From Prevotellaceae bacterium (GTDB lineage Bacteria > Bacteroidota > Bacteroidia > Bacteroidales > UBA932): a DNA stretch of 7,947 bases. Location: the NCBI GenBank assembly GCA_031287815.1, contig JAITSM010000187.1, positions 1 to 7,947 of the forward strand, written 5' to 3'. Both the position numbers and the translations under genes were made by a program. This document shows, piece by piece, positions 1-6,366 of this stretch (position 1 is its first letter; each line of letters begins with the position of its first letter). The notes under the pieces were generated by a model that did not search any database, was not told where the DNA came from, and saw only the letters and a program-made list of their open reading frames with translations.

Positions 1-142
1 TTCGCGGCAGCGCGAACGGATTTCGCGGCAGCGCGAACGGATTTCGCGGCAGCGCGAACGGATTTCGCGGCGGCGCGAACGGATTTCGCGGCGGCGCGAA
101 CGGATTTCGCGGCAGCGCGAACGGATTTCGCGGCGGCGCGAA
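1..142. repeat. Tandem array of seven 21-bp hairpin repeats
   Basis: Six full 21-bp units start at 1, 22, 43, 64, 85 and 106, and a partial seventh covers 127-142. Each unit is TTCGCG-GC[A/G]G-CGCGAA followed by the spacer CGGAT (absent after unit 7), so each can fold into a 6-bp stem with a 4-base loop. The only variation is the third loop base: A in units 1, 2, 3 and 6, and G in units 4, 5 and 7. The array touches the window edge, so its true length is unknown. All frames are open through it. In frame 1 it reads as repeated FAAARTD and then continues to a TAA at 160-162, so it could be the tail of an upstream gene, but a non-coding array is equally possible. Confidence 0.95.
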
Positions 143-197
143 AAGCAGCATGGAACACGTAAATTAATTAAATAATAACCAAAAAAACAAAAAAGTT

Positions 198-893
198 ATG
201 TCAAAACAAGACTGGCTCCCCGACAATCACAGCGCCATCTACATGATGGTAGTATTAACATGGAATTTTATTTTAGCGCCGGGCAATCGCGCGCGGATGG
301 GCTTTGCGGCGGATACCCCGCTGGGAATATGGTTTGACACCGTGTTCTCGCCGGCGTTTACTACCTACAACTCCCTGTACGCCGTATGGAACAATGAGTC
401 GACGCGGACGAAATTGATTGATGCAGACTTCCGGGAGGCGGAAGTGGCGCTCAAAGCGCTGTACAGGCACCTGTACAAGGGTTTTTTAAAGGACAACCCT
501 TTGGTAACAAACAGTGACCTCATCGCAATGGGGTTGCCGGAACGCTCCAGCGGCGGCGGCGGAAAGCACCCCGTCCCCACGAGCACCGTGGTGGTGGATA
601 AGGTCGTATTGCCCAGCCCGGGCGTAGTGGATATTCATTTCCGCGACAGCGGAAGCGATAAAAAAGCTAAACCTTTCGGCGTACACGGCGCGGAACTCGT
701 ATTCGCCGTCAGCGACACCCCCATCACCGACCACAACGACCTCCTTAACTCCAGAATCGACACCAGCACCCCCTTCCACCTCACTTTCTCCGACTCCCAA
801 CGCGGCAAAACCTGCTACTTCTCCCTCCGCTGGGAAAATACCACCGGCGAAAAAGGGCCGTGGAATACGATAGAAAATGTAATTATCCCGTAG
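198..893 (+). CDS. Hypothetical protein, 231 aa, with helical N-terminus and beta-rich C-terminus
   Basis: The function is unknown. The protein resembles a type of Bacteroidota hypothetical protein that I recognise only by its general pattern: an opening like MSKQDWLP, a helical N-terminal half, the linker GLPERSSGG near residues 112-120, and an ending like RWENTTGEKGPW. Residues about 10-110 look alpha-helical. Residues about 120-130 form a Gly/Pro/Ser-rich linker. Residues about 130-231 alternate like a small beta-sandwich, possibly of fibronectin type III kind. There is no signal peptide or lipobox, so it is probably cytoplasmic unless it uses another route. The ATG at 198 is the first in frame after the 21-bp array and follows an A-rich leader (about 161-197) without a clear Shine-Dalgarno sequence, as is usual for Bacteroidota. 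The last third (about 700-835) is markedly C-rich on the coding strand. The TAG at 891-893 lies one base before a heptamer array. Nothing links it functionally to the glycosidases downstream. Confidence 0.85.
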   Translation: MSKQDWLPDNHSAIYMMVVLTWNFILAPGNRARMGFAADTPLGIWFDTVFSPAFTTYNSLYAVWNNESTRTKLIDADFREAEVALKALYRHLYKGFLKDNPLVTNSDLIAMGLPERSSGGGGKHPVPTSTVVVDKVVLPSPGVVDIHFRDSGSDKKAKPFGVHGAELVFAVSDTPITDHNDLLNSRIDTSTPFHLTFSDSQRGKTCYFSLRWENTTGEKGPWNTIENVIIP

Positions 894-894
894 G

Positions 895-936
895 GAATGG
901 AGAATTGAAAATGGAGAATGGAGAATGGAGAATGGG
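895..936. repeat. Heptamer tandem array, GAATGGA type
   Basis: Six consecutive 7-bp units (GAATGGA, GAATTGA, AAATGGA, GAATGGA, GAATGGA, GAATGGG) begin one base after the stop codon of the 231-aa gene. They end at the first base of the GCTGGCGCCAGC palindrome at 936-947. No coding role is apparent. Confidence 0.85.
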
Positions 937-1072
937 CTGGCGCCAGCTGCCCCGTCATTGCGACGGCGAGGTAGGGACGCACGGCCGTGCGTCCCTACTT
1001 CATTACTTTTCCCGCTGGATTGCTTCCTGCTTCGTACCTCGCAGTCGCAATGACGAAGCGGCTGGCGCCGGC
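936..1072. repeat. Nested palindromic intergenic element, MITE-like in form
   Basis: The element is bordered by GCTGGCGCCAGC (936-947, a perfect palindrome) and GCTGGCGCCGGC (1061-1072). Inside these, 953-973 and 1035-1055 are 21-nt inverted copies with one mismatch (CGTCATTGCGAC... and ...GTCGCAATGACG). The right-hand part, from CTGGATTGCTTC at 1015 to CGCAATGACG at 1055, resembles a palindromic repeat I recall from many unrelated bacterial genomes. A separate perfect 28-bp palindrome (971-998) sits against the left arm. No transposase or target-site duplication is visible, so mobility is only suggested by form. Confidence 0.75.
971..998. repeat. Perfect 28-bp palindrome with GGGACGCA core
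   Basis: GTAGGGACGCACGG is followed directly by its exact reverse complement, giving a 14-bp arm with no loop. A related copy with a 5-base loop lies at 1305-1331, and both share the GGGACGCA...TGCGTCCC core. No T-tract follows, so it is not a canonical intrinsic terminator. Confidence 0.95.
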
Positions 1073-1090
1073 AACTTTCAACTTTAAACT
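1073..1090. repeat. Short AACTTTA heptamer array
   Basis: AACTTTC, AACTTTA and a partial AACT directly follow the GGCGCC palindrome at 1061-1072. The same palindrome-plus-heptamer arrangement precedes the GH9 and GH26 genes. Here it lies just upstream of the promoter-like element at 1103-1110. Confidence 0.7.
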
Positions 1091-1102
1091 AAAAAAAATG
1101 AT

Positions 1103-1110
1103 TATATTTG
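1103..1110 (+). promoter_or_regulatory. Candidate Bacteroidota -7 promoter element
   Basis: TATATTTG matches the Bacteroidota housekeeping -7 consensus TAnnTTTG exactly, and it is the only exact match I found in the intergenic DNA. The -33 region is weak: TTTC at 1076-1079 lies 23 bp upstream, slightly farther than the usual 19-21 bp. Transcription would start near 1116-1118. It could therefore serve the small ORFs and possibly the GH9 gene about 260 bp downstream, which has no better promoter match of its own. Confidence 0.5.
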
Positions 1111-1168
1111 CGGTATGAAAGTTAAAATGAAAAAATTATTGCTTTTAATAGCCGAAAAATAAAAGATC

Positions 1169-1288
1169 ATGGAAATTGCATACATTATGATGGCCGTTGC
1201 CATCTTTGGCATTGTAGCTTGTGTCGTCGCCTATTTTGATGCGCGTGCAAGCCGTAAGAACCGGCCAACGGTGAACGGGGAACGCTGA
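1169..1288 (+). CDS. Probable small single-pass membrane protein, 39 aa
   Basis: The frame runs from ATG 1169-1171 to TGA 1286-1288. Residues 4-23 are an uninterrupted hydrophobic stretch (AYIMMAVAIFGIVACVVAYF). A positively charged tail follows (DARASRKNR), as expected for a single transmembrane helix with a cytoplasmic C-terminus. It lies about 50 bp downstream of the predicted transcription start. A 15-aa frame (1115-1162, MKVKMKKLLLLIAEK) precedes it by 6 bp and may be a leader peptide or a decayed signal-peptide start. The last codons and the stop are made of 7-bp repeats (1264-1298), so the C-terminus has probably been remodelled by the array. No family is recognised. The hydrophobic pattern and the promoter support it, but an ORF of this length can arise by chance. 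Confidence 0.45.
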   Translation: MEIAYIMMAVAIFGIVACVVAYFDARASRKNRPTVNGER

Positions 1289-1298
1289 ACGGGGCGTT
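1264..1298. repeat. Degenerate heptamer array, NNNAACG type
   Basis: Consecutive 7-bp units GCCAACG, GTGAACG, GGGAACG, CTGAACG and GGGCGTT span the stop codon of the 39-aa ORF (TGA at 1286-1288). The shared AACG occurs at 7-bp spacing in the first four units. Confidence 0.65.
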
Positions 1299-1304
1299 AG
1301 ACGC

Positions 1305-1331
1305 GCAGGGACGCACAGCCTGCGTCCCTGC
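1305..1331. repeat. Inverted repeat with 11-bp arms and GGGACGCA core
   Basis: GCAGGGACGCA and TGCGTCCCTGC are exact reverse complements around a 5-base loop (CAGCC). The core is shared with the palindrome at 971-998, so the two are members of one repeat family flanking the small-ORF region. If transcription from about 1117 continues into the GH9 gene, this would form a strong hairpin in its leader. It has no following U-tract. Confidence 0.9.
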
Positions 1332-1335
1332 AACC

Positions 1336-1377
1336 GGCGCCAGCAACTTTAAACTTTAAACCTTAAACTAACAACCT
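1336..1377 (+). promoter_or_regulatory. GH9 leader: GGCGCC motif plus AACTTTA heptamers
   Basis: GGCGCCAGC (1336-1344) is followed by heptamers AACTTTA, AACTTTA, AACCTTA and AACTAAC (1345-1372), then AACCT running into the ATG at 1378. The leader before the GH26 gene (6619-6668) has nearly the same composition. There is no Shine-Dalgarno sequence. Whether this is a regulatory leader or only a repeat that settled there cannot be told from the sequence. Confidence 0.6.
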
Positions 1378-3900
1378 ATGAAAAAGCTACTCATTATTTC
1401 TTCTTTACTGCTGGCCGGGATGCCGCTGGCGGCGCAGGATTTCCAACTGAATGCATCGGGCTATTTCAATCAGCACGGCGTGGACGTGATGGCGTTCGAC
1501 GATATTTATCCCGAAGGCCACCAGAGCGGCGTGAGCCTGATTATGCACGGCCAGCGGGTGGCGACCAACGGCGATCTCCGTTTCGAACCAACGCCCGGCC
1601 AGTGGCAGCCCACGCCGAAACAGCGCAACCGGGCGGTGGATGCGGAAGGGCACGCGATTACGGTGTCCCTCAGCTACCCCGACTCTTCCCATCACCTGAC
1701 GGGATTTAATCCGCTAATATATCCCGATTTTGTGTTTAACTATACCGTAAACGTCCAGGCCGAAAACGGCGCTATCGTAGTTACGGTCGACCTCGACCGC
1801 CCGGTGCCGGAAGCTTTTCTCGGCAGGCTGGGCTTTAACTTTGAACTTTTTCCGGGCACGCTGTTCGGCAAGCCCTGGATAATGGACAGCCGGCAGGGTA
1901 TTTTCCCGCAACACCCCAACGGCCCGGTGGTGGCGCAGGAAAGCGTGGTGGCGCATACCGGGCATTTCAACCCTTCGGGAAAAGCAGACCTTGACCACCT
2001 GAGCGGGCACGGGCACGGCTATAACCCCGCCCGGGCGGATGAAATCATTGCCGCGCCCTACGCCACCGGCAGGAGCCTGACCGTTAATCCGGACGACCCC
2101 TACCGGAAATTTACTATCGAGTCGGAAACCGCCGAGCTGAAACTCTATGACGGGCGGATGAATCATAACAACGGCTGGTTTGTGGTGCGCAGTGAAATCC
2201 CCGCCGGCGTTACCACAGGGGCGGTCAAATGGGTTATCACGCCGAATGTGGTAAACGAATGGATGTATACCCCCGTGATACAAACCTCGCAACTGGGCTA
2301 CCATCCCCAACAGCAGAAAATAGCGGTCATCGAACTGGATAAAAGGGACGCCCGGCGGGAACGCCCCGTACTGTACCAAATCACCAAAGACGGCGAAAAA
2401 CAGGTGCTGGCGGCAGAAGGCAGCGAATGGGGCGCGTTTTTGCGCTACCAATACCTGAAGTTTGATTTTACAAATATTTCGGAAGAGGGGCTGTACCGGG
2501 TACGCTACGGGGATGCGGCTTCTTCCGTTTTCCGCATCGCAGGGGACGTGTACGAACGGGGCGCCTGGCAACCGGTACTGGAATATTTCCTTCCGGTACA
2601 AATGTGCCACGTCAAGGTGAGTGAAAAATACCGCGTATGGCATGACGTATGCCATGAAGACGACGCCCGGATGGCGCCGGTGGATTATAACCATATCGAC
2701 GGGTATGTACAGGGGCCCTCCACCCTCGCTTCCTATCAGCCGGGCGACAGGGTGCCGGGATTAAACATTGGCGGCTGGCATGATGCAGGCGATTTCGACC
2801 TGCGCATAGAATCGCAGGCCGGCGAGTCTTATATTCTCGCGCTGGCGTACGAAGCGTTCAAGGTGGATTATGATGCGACTTATATAGACCAGCACCAACG
2901 TATCGTCGAAATTCACCAACCCGACGGCAAGGCGGATATGCTGCAGCAAATCGAAAACGGCGCACTGTCGGTGCTGGGCGCTTACCGCTCGCTGGGGCGG
3001 CTGTACAGGGGGATTATCTGTAACGATTTAAGGCAGTATGTACTGTTAGGCGACGCCGGCGCCATGACCGACGGGGTCATGGGCAACGACGATGACCGGT
3101 GGGTATTTACGGAAGAAAACCCGATGAGGGAATTGACCGCCGCCGCCCAATTGGCGGCTGTGTCGCGCGTATTAAAAGGTTTTAACGATACCCTGAGCGC
3201 ACAGGCGCTGGAAGCCGCCCGCGCTATCTACAAAGCAAGCGACGCCGGGAACCCCATGATGGCTTTCTTCAAAATACAGGCGGCGGCCGAATTGTTTTTG
3301 ACCACACGGGAAAAAGAATATAAAGACTTCCTGTTGTCGCAAACGGATAATATCGCCCGGTTTATTCCAATGGTCGGCTGGTATATCGGCCGGGTGGAAA
3401 AAGCGATTAACGATAAGAAGTTCACGAAGGCTATCCGCGAAGCATTGCCGGCGCTCCGCCAGCAGCTCGAAGCGCAGGCAGCCGAAACGCCCTACGGCGT
3501 ACCCTACCGCCCAAGTATATGGGGCGCAGGCTGGGATATACAGGAATTGGGCTATCGCTACTATTTCCTGCATCAATCGTATCCCGATATATTCCCTCCG
3601 GACATTATGTATAATGCGTTGAATTTTGTGCTGGGCTGCCATCCCGGCTCCAATACGTCCTCGTTCGCTTCCGGCATCGGCACCCGTTCGGCTACGGTGG
3701 GCTACGGGCTGAACCGCGCCGACTGGTCCTACATTCCGGGCGGCGTAGTTTCCGGCACGGCACTGATACGTCCTGATTTTCCGGAATTGCTGGAATTTCC
3801 GTACCTTTGGCAGCAAGTGGAATATGTGATGGGTGGCGGTTCTTCGCATTATATGTTCCTGGCGCTTGCCGCACAACAGCTATTAGGAGTTAAGAACTAA
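1378..3900 (+). CDS. Secreted GH9 endoglucanase-like glycoside hydrolase
   Basis: This 840-aa enzyme would hydrolyse beta-1,4-glucan (cellulose or a related glucan) by the inverting GH9 mechanism. Residues 1-19 are a type I signal peptide with cleavage likely at LAA|QDF. There is no lipobox Cys, unlike the next two enzymes. Residues about 20-295 are a beta-rich N-terminal region that I have seen in Bacteroidota GH9 enzymes but cannot name. Residues about 296-390 fit the CelD N-terminal Ig-like domain (IQTSQLGYHP at 301-310). The catalytic domain runs from about 395 to 835. GGWHDAGDFD (465-474) supplies the two catalytic Asp, D469 and D472, and WQQVEYVM near the C-terminus supplies the likely general acid E815. 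C410 and C425-H426 resemble the Cys/His zinc site of CelD-type enzymes. The length is normal for this architecture. The last four residues (GVKN) and the stop are encoded by the first unit of a 14-bp repeat. It is first in a same-strand run with GH3 and GH26. Endo action is inferred from the family, and the exact substrate is uncertain. Confidence 0.95.
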   Translation: MKKLLIISSLLLAGMPLAAQDFQLNASGYFNQHGVDVMAFDDIYPEGHQSGVSLIMHGQRVATNGDLRFEPTPGQWQPTPKQRNRAVDAEGHAITVSLSYPDSSHHLTGFNPLIYPDFVFNYTVNVQAENGAIVVTVDLDRPVPEAFLGRLGFNFELFPGTLFGKPWIMDSRQGIFPQHPNGPVVAQESVVAHTGHFNPSGKADLDHLSGHGHGYNPARADEIIAAPYATGRSLTVNPDDPYRKFTIESETAELKLYDGRMNHNNGWFVVRSEIPAGVTTGAVKWVITPNVVNEWMYTPVIQTSQLGYHPQQQKIAVIELDKRDARRERPVLYQITKDGEKQVLAAEGSEWGAFLRYQYLKFDFTNISEEGLYRVRYGDAASSVFRIAGDVYERGAWQPVLEYFLPVQMCHVKVSEKYRVWHDVCHEDDARMAPVDYNHIDGYVQGPSTLASYQPGDRVPGLNIGGWHDAGDFDLRIESQAGESYILALAYEAFKVDYDATYIDQHQRIVEIHQPDGKADMLQQIENGALSVLGAYRSLGRLYRGIICNDLRQYVLLGDAGAMTDGVMGNDDDRWVFTEENPMRELTAAAQLAAVSRVLKGFNDTLSAQALEAARAIYKASDAGNPMMAFFKIQAAAELFLTTREKEYKDFLLSQTDNIARFIPMVGWYIGRVEKAINDKKFTKAIREALPALRQQLEAQAAETPYGVPYRPSIWGAGWDIQELGYRYYFLHQSYPDIFPPDIMYNALNFVLGCHPGSNTSSFASGIGTRSATVGYGLNRADWSYIPGGVVSGTALIRPDFPELLEFPYLWQQVEYVMGGGSSHYMFLALAAQQLLGVKN

Positions 3901-3976
3901 GAGTTAAGAACTAAGAGTTAAGAACTAAGAGTTAAGAACTAAGAGTTAAGAACTAAGAGTTAAGAACTAAGAGTTA
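3887..3976. repeat. 14-bp tandem array spanning the GH9 stop codon
   Basis: Six exact copies of GAGTTAAGAACTAA (starting at 3887, 3901, 3915, 3929, 3943 and 3957) are followed by a partial GAGTTA. The TAA at the end of the first copy is the GH9 stop. Each unit is two related heptamers (GAGTTAA and GAACTAA match at 5 of 7). The array ends directly at GCTGGCGCCAGAGG (3977-3990). Exact identity of the copies suggests recent expansion. Confidence 0.97.
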
Positions 3977-3990
3977 GCTGGCGCCAGAGG

Positions 3991-4067
3991 ACAGTAGGCA
4001 GTTTTCAGTGGGCAGTAGACAGTCATTCATAATTCATAACTCCTAATTCATAACTCCTAATTCATAA
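3991..4067. repeat. In-phase heptamer track before the GH3 gene
   Basis: Eleven consecutive 7-bp units run without a phase break. The first five carry CAGT (ACAGTAG, GCAGTTT, TCAGTGG, GCAGTAG, ACAGTCA). These are followed by TTCATAA, TTCATAA, CTCCTAA, TTCATAA, CTCCTAA and TTCATAA. The second block can also be read as 14-bp units AATTCATAACTCCT from 4031. Two copies of TAACTCCTAA (4037-4046 and 4051-4060) are exact reverse complements of TTAGGAGTTA at the 3' end of the GH9 gene (3883-3892). No promoter match was found between here and the GH3 start. Confidence 0.85.
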
Positions 4068-4092
4068 TTACACTAACTACATAAAAAAAACT

Positions 4093-6330
4093 ATGAAAAC
4101 ACCATTACTATTTTCAGCGATTTGCTCCGGATGCTTACTCGCCTGCGGCGGGGCGCCGGAAGCGGGAACGTCCAAATTAGTGGCTAATGATGCGCGTATC
4201 GACGAGATTATCGCCGGTATGACGCTGGAAGAAAAGATTGCCATGCTGCATGGCAAACACATGTTTACTTCGGAAGGGATTCCTCGCCTGAATATTCCGG
4301 AGATGATTTATAGCGACGGGCCTTTCGGCATACGCGAAGAAATGGAGCCTGATTCATGGGCTCCTCTGGGCTTGCGCAATGATTCTTCTACCTTCTTTCC
4401 CACCGGCTCGGCGCTGGCGGCTACCTGGAGTGAAGAACTGGCTTATGCTTACGGGACGGGAATGGCGCGTGAAGCGCGTTTAAGAGGCAAGGATATGTTA
4501 CTGGGGCCGGCCATCAACATTCAACGCCTGCCTACCGGCGGACGTACTTATGAGTATTTCAGTGAAGACCCCTTCCTGAGCGCGCGTTTGTCGGTCGGTT
4601 ATACGCGGGGCGTACAGGACAACGGGGTAGCGGCCTGCTTAAAGCATTTCGCACTGAATAACCAGGAACAAAATCGAGGAATGGTGGATGTAACCGTAAG
4701 CCCGCGCGCCATGCGCGAGATTTACCTGCCTCCTTTTGAGGCCGCCGTGGTGGAAGGAGACGCTTATGGCGTTATGGCGGCTTATAATAAGGTAGGCGGA
4801 GCCTGGTGTTCCGAGAACGATATGTTGCAAAACCGGATTCTGCGCGACGAGTGGGGATTCAAGGGATTGATCGTTTCCGACTGGGGGGGGACGCATAACA
4901 CGGTAAACGCCGCGCTTTACGGGCTGGACGTAGAGATGCCCGGCGGCCGCTTTTTCGGCCAGGCGCTTTTGGATTCGGTGCAGGCCGGTATCGTGCCGGT
5001 AGAAGTGATTGACAAGAAAGTGAAAAACATTCTCCGGGTACGCATGGCCATTGACCCGGTACCGCCCGAACAGGCCAACGCGACGATCACTGCAAAGCCC
5101 GAACAAGCCCAAATCGCCTACGATGTGGCGGCGAAGTCCATCGTACTGCTGAAAAATGAAGCCTCCCTGTTGCCGCTCGATTTGAATACCTGTAAGAAAA
5201 TTGCCGTTATAGGCGAGAATGCTATATGTATGATGGCCTCAGGCGGCGTGGGAGCCGGAGTAAAAGCCTATAATGAAATTACTCCGCTGGCAGGCTTGCA
5301 AAACAGGATAGGAGATAAGGCCGAACTCATCTATGCGCAAGGATACAAGGGATACACAAAGCAGGAACGCGAAAACTGGTTGAACCGTACTTCTCCCTAC
5401 CGGGACGCCGATGCGGGTTTACTGGCTGAAGCCGTACAGGTAGCAAAGGAGGCCGATGTCGTCCTTTTCATAGGAGGCGATAACCGGGAAATCCAGACCG
5501 AAGGGAGCGACCGCACGGCCATCACCCTGCCCTCCGGGCAAGATCAGCTCATCGCCGCGATTGCCGCCGTGAATCCAAAAATTATCAGTATCCTTGTTAC
5601 CGGCGCCCCGCTTGATTTGCGGGTGGTGGAACGCTATTCGCCGGCGATGCTTATATCCTGGTTCAACGGTTCCGAAGGCGGGCATGCCCTGGCCGACGTG
5701 TTGCTTGGAACCGTTTCCCCGTCCGGCAAGCTGCCTTTCACTTTCCCCGTGAAACTGGAAGATTCGCCGGCTTATGCACTGGGTAATTATCCACAGGAAC
5801 CCCCGGGGGCAGATATTTTCATCCGCCTGATGCAGAACCAGCCCCTGACCCCTGAAGAAAACGAAAAGAATAAAGCCTATTATTCGGAAGAACTTTTGGT
5901 AGGGTACCGCTGGTTTGACACCCGCCACGTGGAGCCTTTATATCCCTTTGGACACGGGCTTTCCTATGCCACATTCGAATATGCCGATTTGCACACATCG
6001 AAAGAGACGTACAAACCCGGCGACGACATACAGGTTCGCCTTGAACTGAAGAATACCGGGAATACCGACGCCGACGAAGTCGTGCAACTCTATGTCCACC
6101 GGGTGGGGTCTACGGTAGAATGGCCGCTGAAAGAACTGAAAGCTTTCCGGCGCGTGAGCCTGAAAGCCGGAGAAAGCAAGGCGGTAGAACTCTCCTTTCC
6201 CGTCAGCCAATTGCGCTATTGGGATGAAGCAGCCTATGGCTGGGCGCTGGAAAGCGGCGCCATCGAACTCCTCGCCGGCAGCTCCTCCAGAGATATACGG
6301 CTTGCGAAAGAGGTAGAAGTTAAATTATGA
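4093..6330 (+). CDS. GH3 beta-glucosidase-like lipoprotein
   Basis: This 745-aa retaining exo-glycosidase would remove terminal beta-linked sugars, most likely glucose, from oligosaccharides. The signal peptide ends in the lipobox LLAC with lipidated C18 (MKTPLLFSAICSGCLLAC), so the enzyme is membrane-anchored, either facing the periplasm or on the surface. The (beta/alpha)8 domain covers about 35-330 and includes YEYFSEDP, K184-H185 and the nucleophile D263 in GLIVSDWGG. The alpha/beta sandwich covers about 345-590 and includes the likely acid/base E470 in TEGSDR. FGHGLSY lies at about 619-625, and a fibronectin type III-like domain fills about 645-725. The length is normal for three-domain GH3 enzymes. 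The gene starts 192 bp after GH9, and that gap is almost wholly heptamer repeat. An uninterrupted run of eight G lies at 4883-4890, directly after the nucleophile codon and the T of TGG. Beta-xylosidase or another specificity cannot be excluded. Family assignment is very secure, substrate is not. Confidence 0.96.
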   Translation: MKTPLLFSAICSGCLLACGGAPEAGTSKLVANDARIDEIIAGMTLEEKIAMLHGKHMFTSEGIPRLNIPEMIYSDGPFGIREEMEPDSWAPLGLRNDSSTFFPTGSALAATWSEELAYAYGTGMAREARLRGKDMLLGPAINIQRLPTGGRTYEYFSEDPFLSARLSVGYTRGVQDNGVAACLKHFALNNQEQNRGMVDVTVSPRAMREIYLPPFEAAVVEGDAYGVMAAYNKVGGAWCSENDMLQNRILRDEWGFKGLIVSDWGGTHNTVNAALYGLDVEMPGGRFFGQALLDSVQAGIVPVEVIDKKVKNILRVRMAIDPVPPEQANATITAKPEQAQIAYDVAAKSIVLLKNEASLLPLDLNTCKKIAVIGENAICMMASGGVGAGVKAYNEITPLAGLQNRIGDKAELIYAQGYKGYTKQERENWLNRTSPYRDADAGLLAEAVQVAKEADVVLFIGGDNREIQTEGSDRTAITLPSGQDQLIAAIAAVNPKIISILVTGAPLDLRVVERYSPAMLISWFNGSEGGHALADVLLGTVSPSGKLPFTFPVKLEDSPAYALGNYPQEPPGADIFIRLMQNQPLTPEENEKNKAYYSEELLVGYRWFDTRHVEPLYPFGHGLSYATFEYADLHTSKETYKPGDDIQVRLELKNTGNTDADEVVQLYVHRVGSTVEWPLKELKAFRRVSLKAGESKAVELSFPVSQLRYWDEAAYGWALESGAIELLAGSSSRDIRLAKEVEVKL

Positions 6331-6361
6331 AGTAGGAGGTATGAAGTATGGATTATGAACT
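6327..6361. repeat. Heptamer array overlapping the GH3 stop codon
   Basis: Heptamers ATGAAGT, AGGAGGT, ATGAAGT, ATGGATT and ATGAACT run in phase from 6327. The GH3 stop TGA (6328-6330) lies inside the first one. The 14-bp form ATGAAGTAGGAGGT matches the reverse complement of the array upstream of the GH3 gene (ATGAATTAGGAGTT) at 12 of 14 positions, so the GH3 gene is bracketed by inverted relatives of one repeat. Confidence 0.75.
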
Positions 6362-6366
6362 TTGTG

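Noticed and set aside
1..142. CRISPR array
   Set aside because: Units are tandem 21-mers with a constant 5-base spacer. There are no variable spacers and no cas genes.
971..998. Intrinsic terminator after the 231-aa gene
   Set aside because: The palindrome is strong but is followed by CTTCATTAC rather than a T-tract, and it has no loop. It fits a dispersed repeat better.
936..1072. Insertion sequence
   Set aside because: No transposase reading frame and no target-site duplication are present. Only a non-autonomous palindromic element can be supported.
860..1087. Plus-strand open frame of 75 aa overlapping the end of the 231-aa gene
   Set aside because: It begins inside the gene in another frame and then translates heptamer repeats and palindromes, so it is a chance frame through repetitive DNA.
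1145..1333. Minus-strand open frame of 62 aa
   Set aside because: It is antisense to the better-supported 39-aa ORF and runs through heptamers and an inverted repeat. No motif or promoter supports it.
1714..2694. Long antisense open frame (326 aa) inside the GH9 gene
   Set aside because: The + strand frame carries the complete GH9 motifs. The antisense translation shows no recognisable domain and is explained by the codon composition of the sense gene.
3172..3876. Antisense open frame of 234 aa at the GH9 3' end
   Set aside because: It is a shadow of the GH9 catalytic domain, with no start context and no recognisable protein features.
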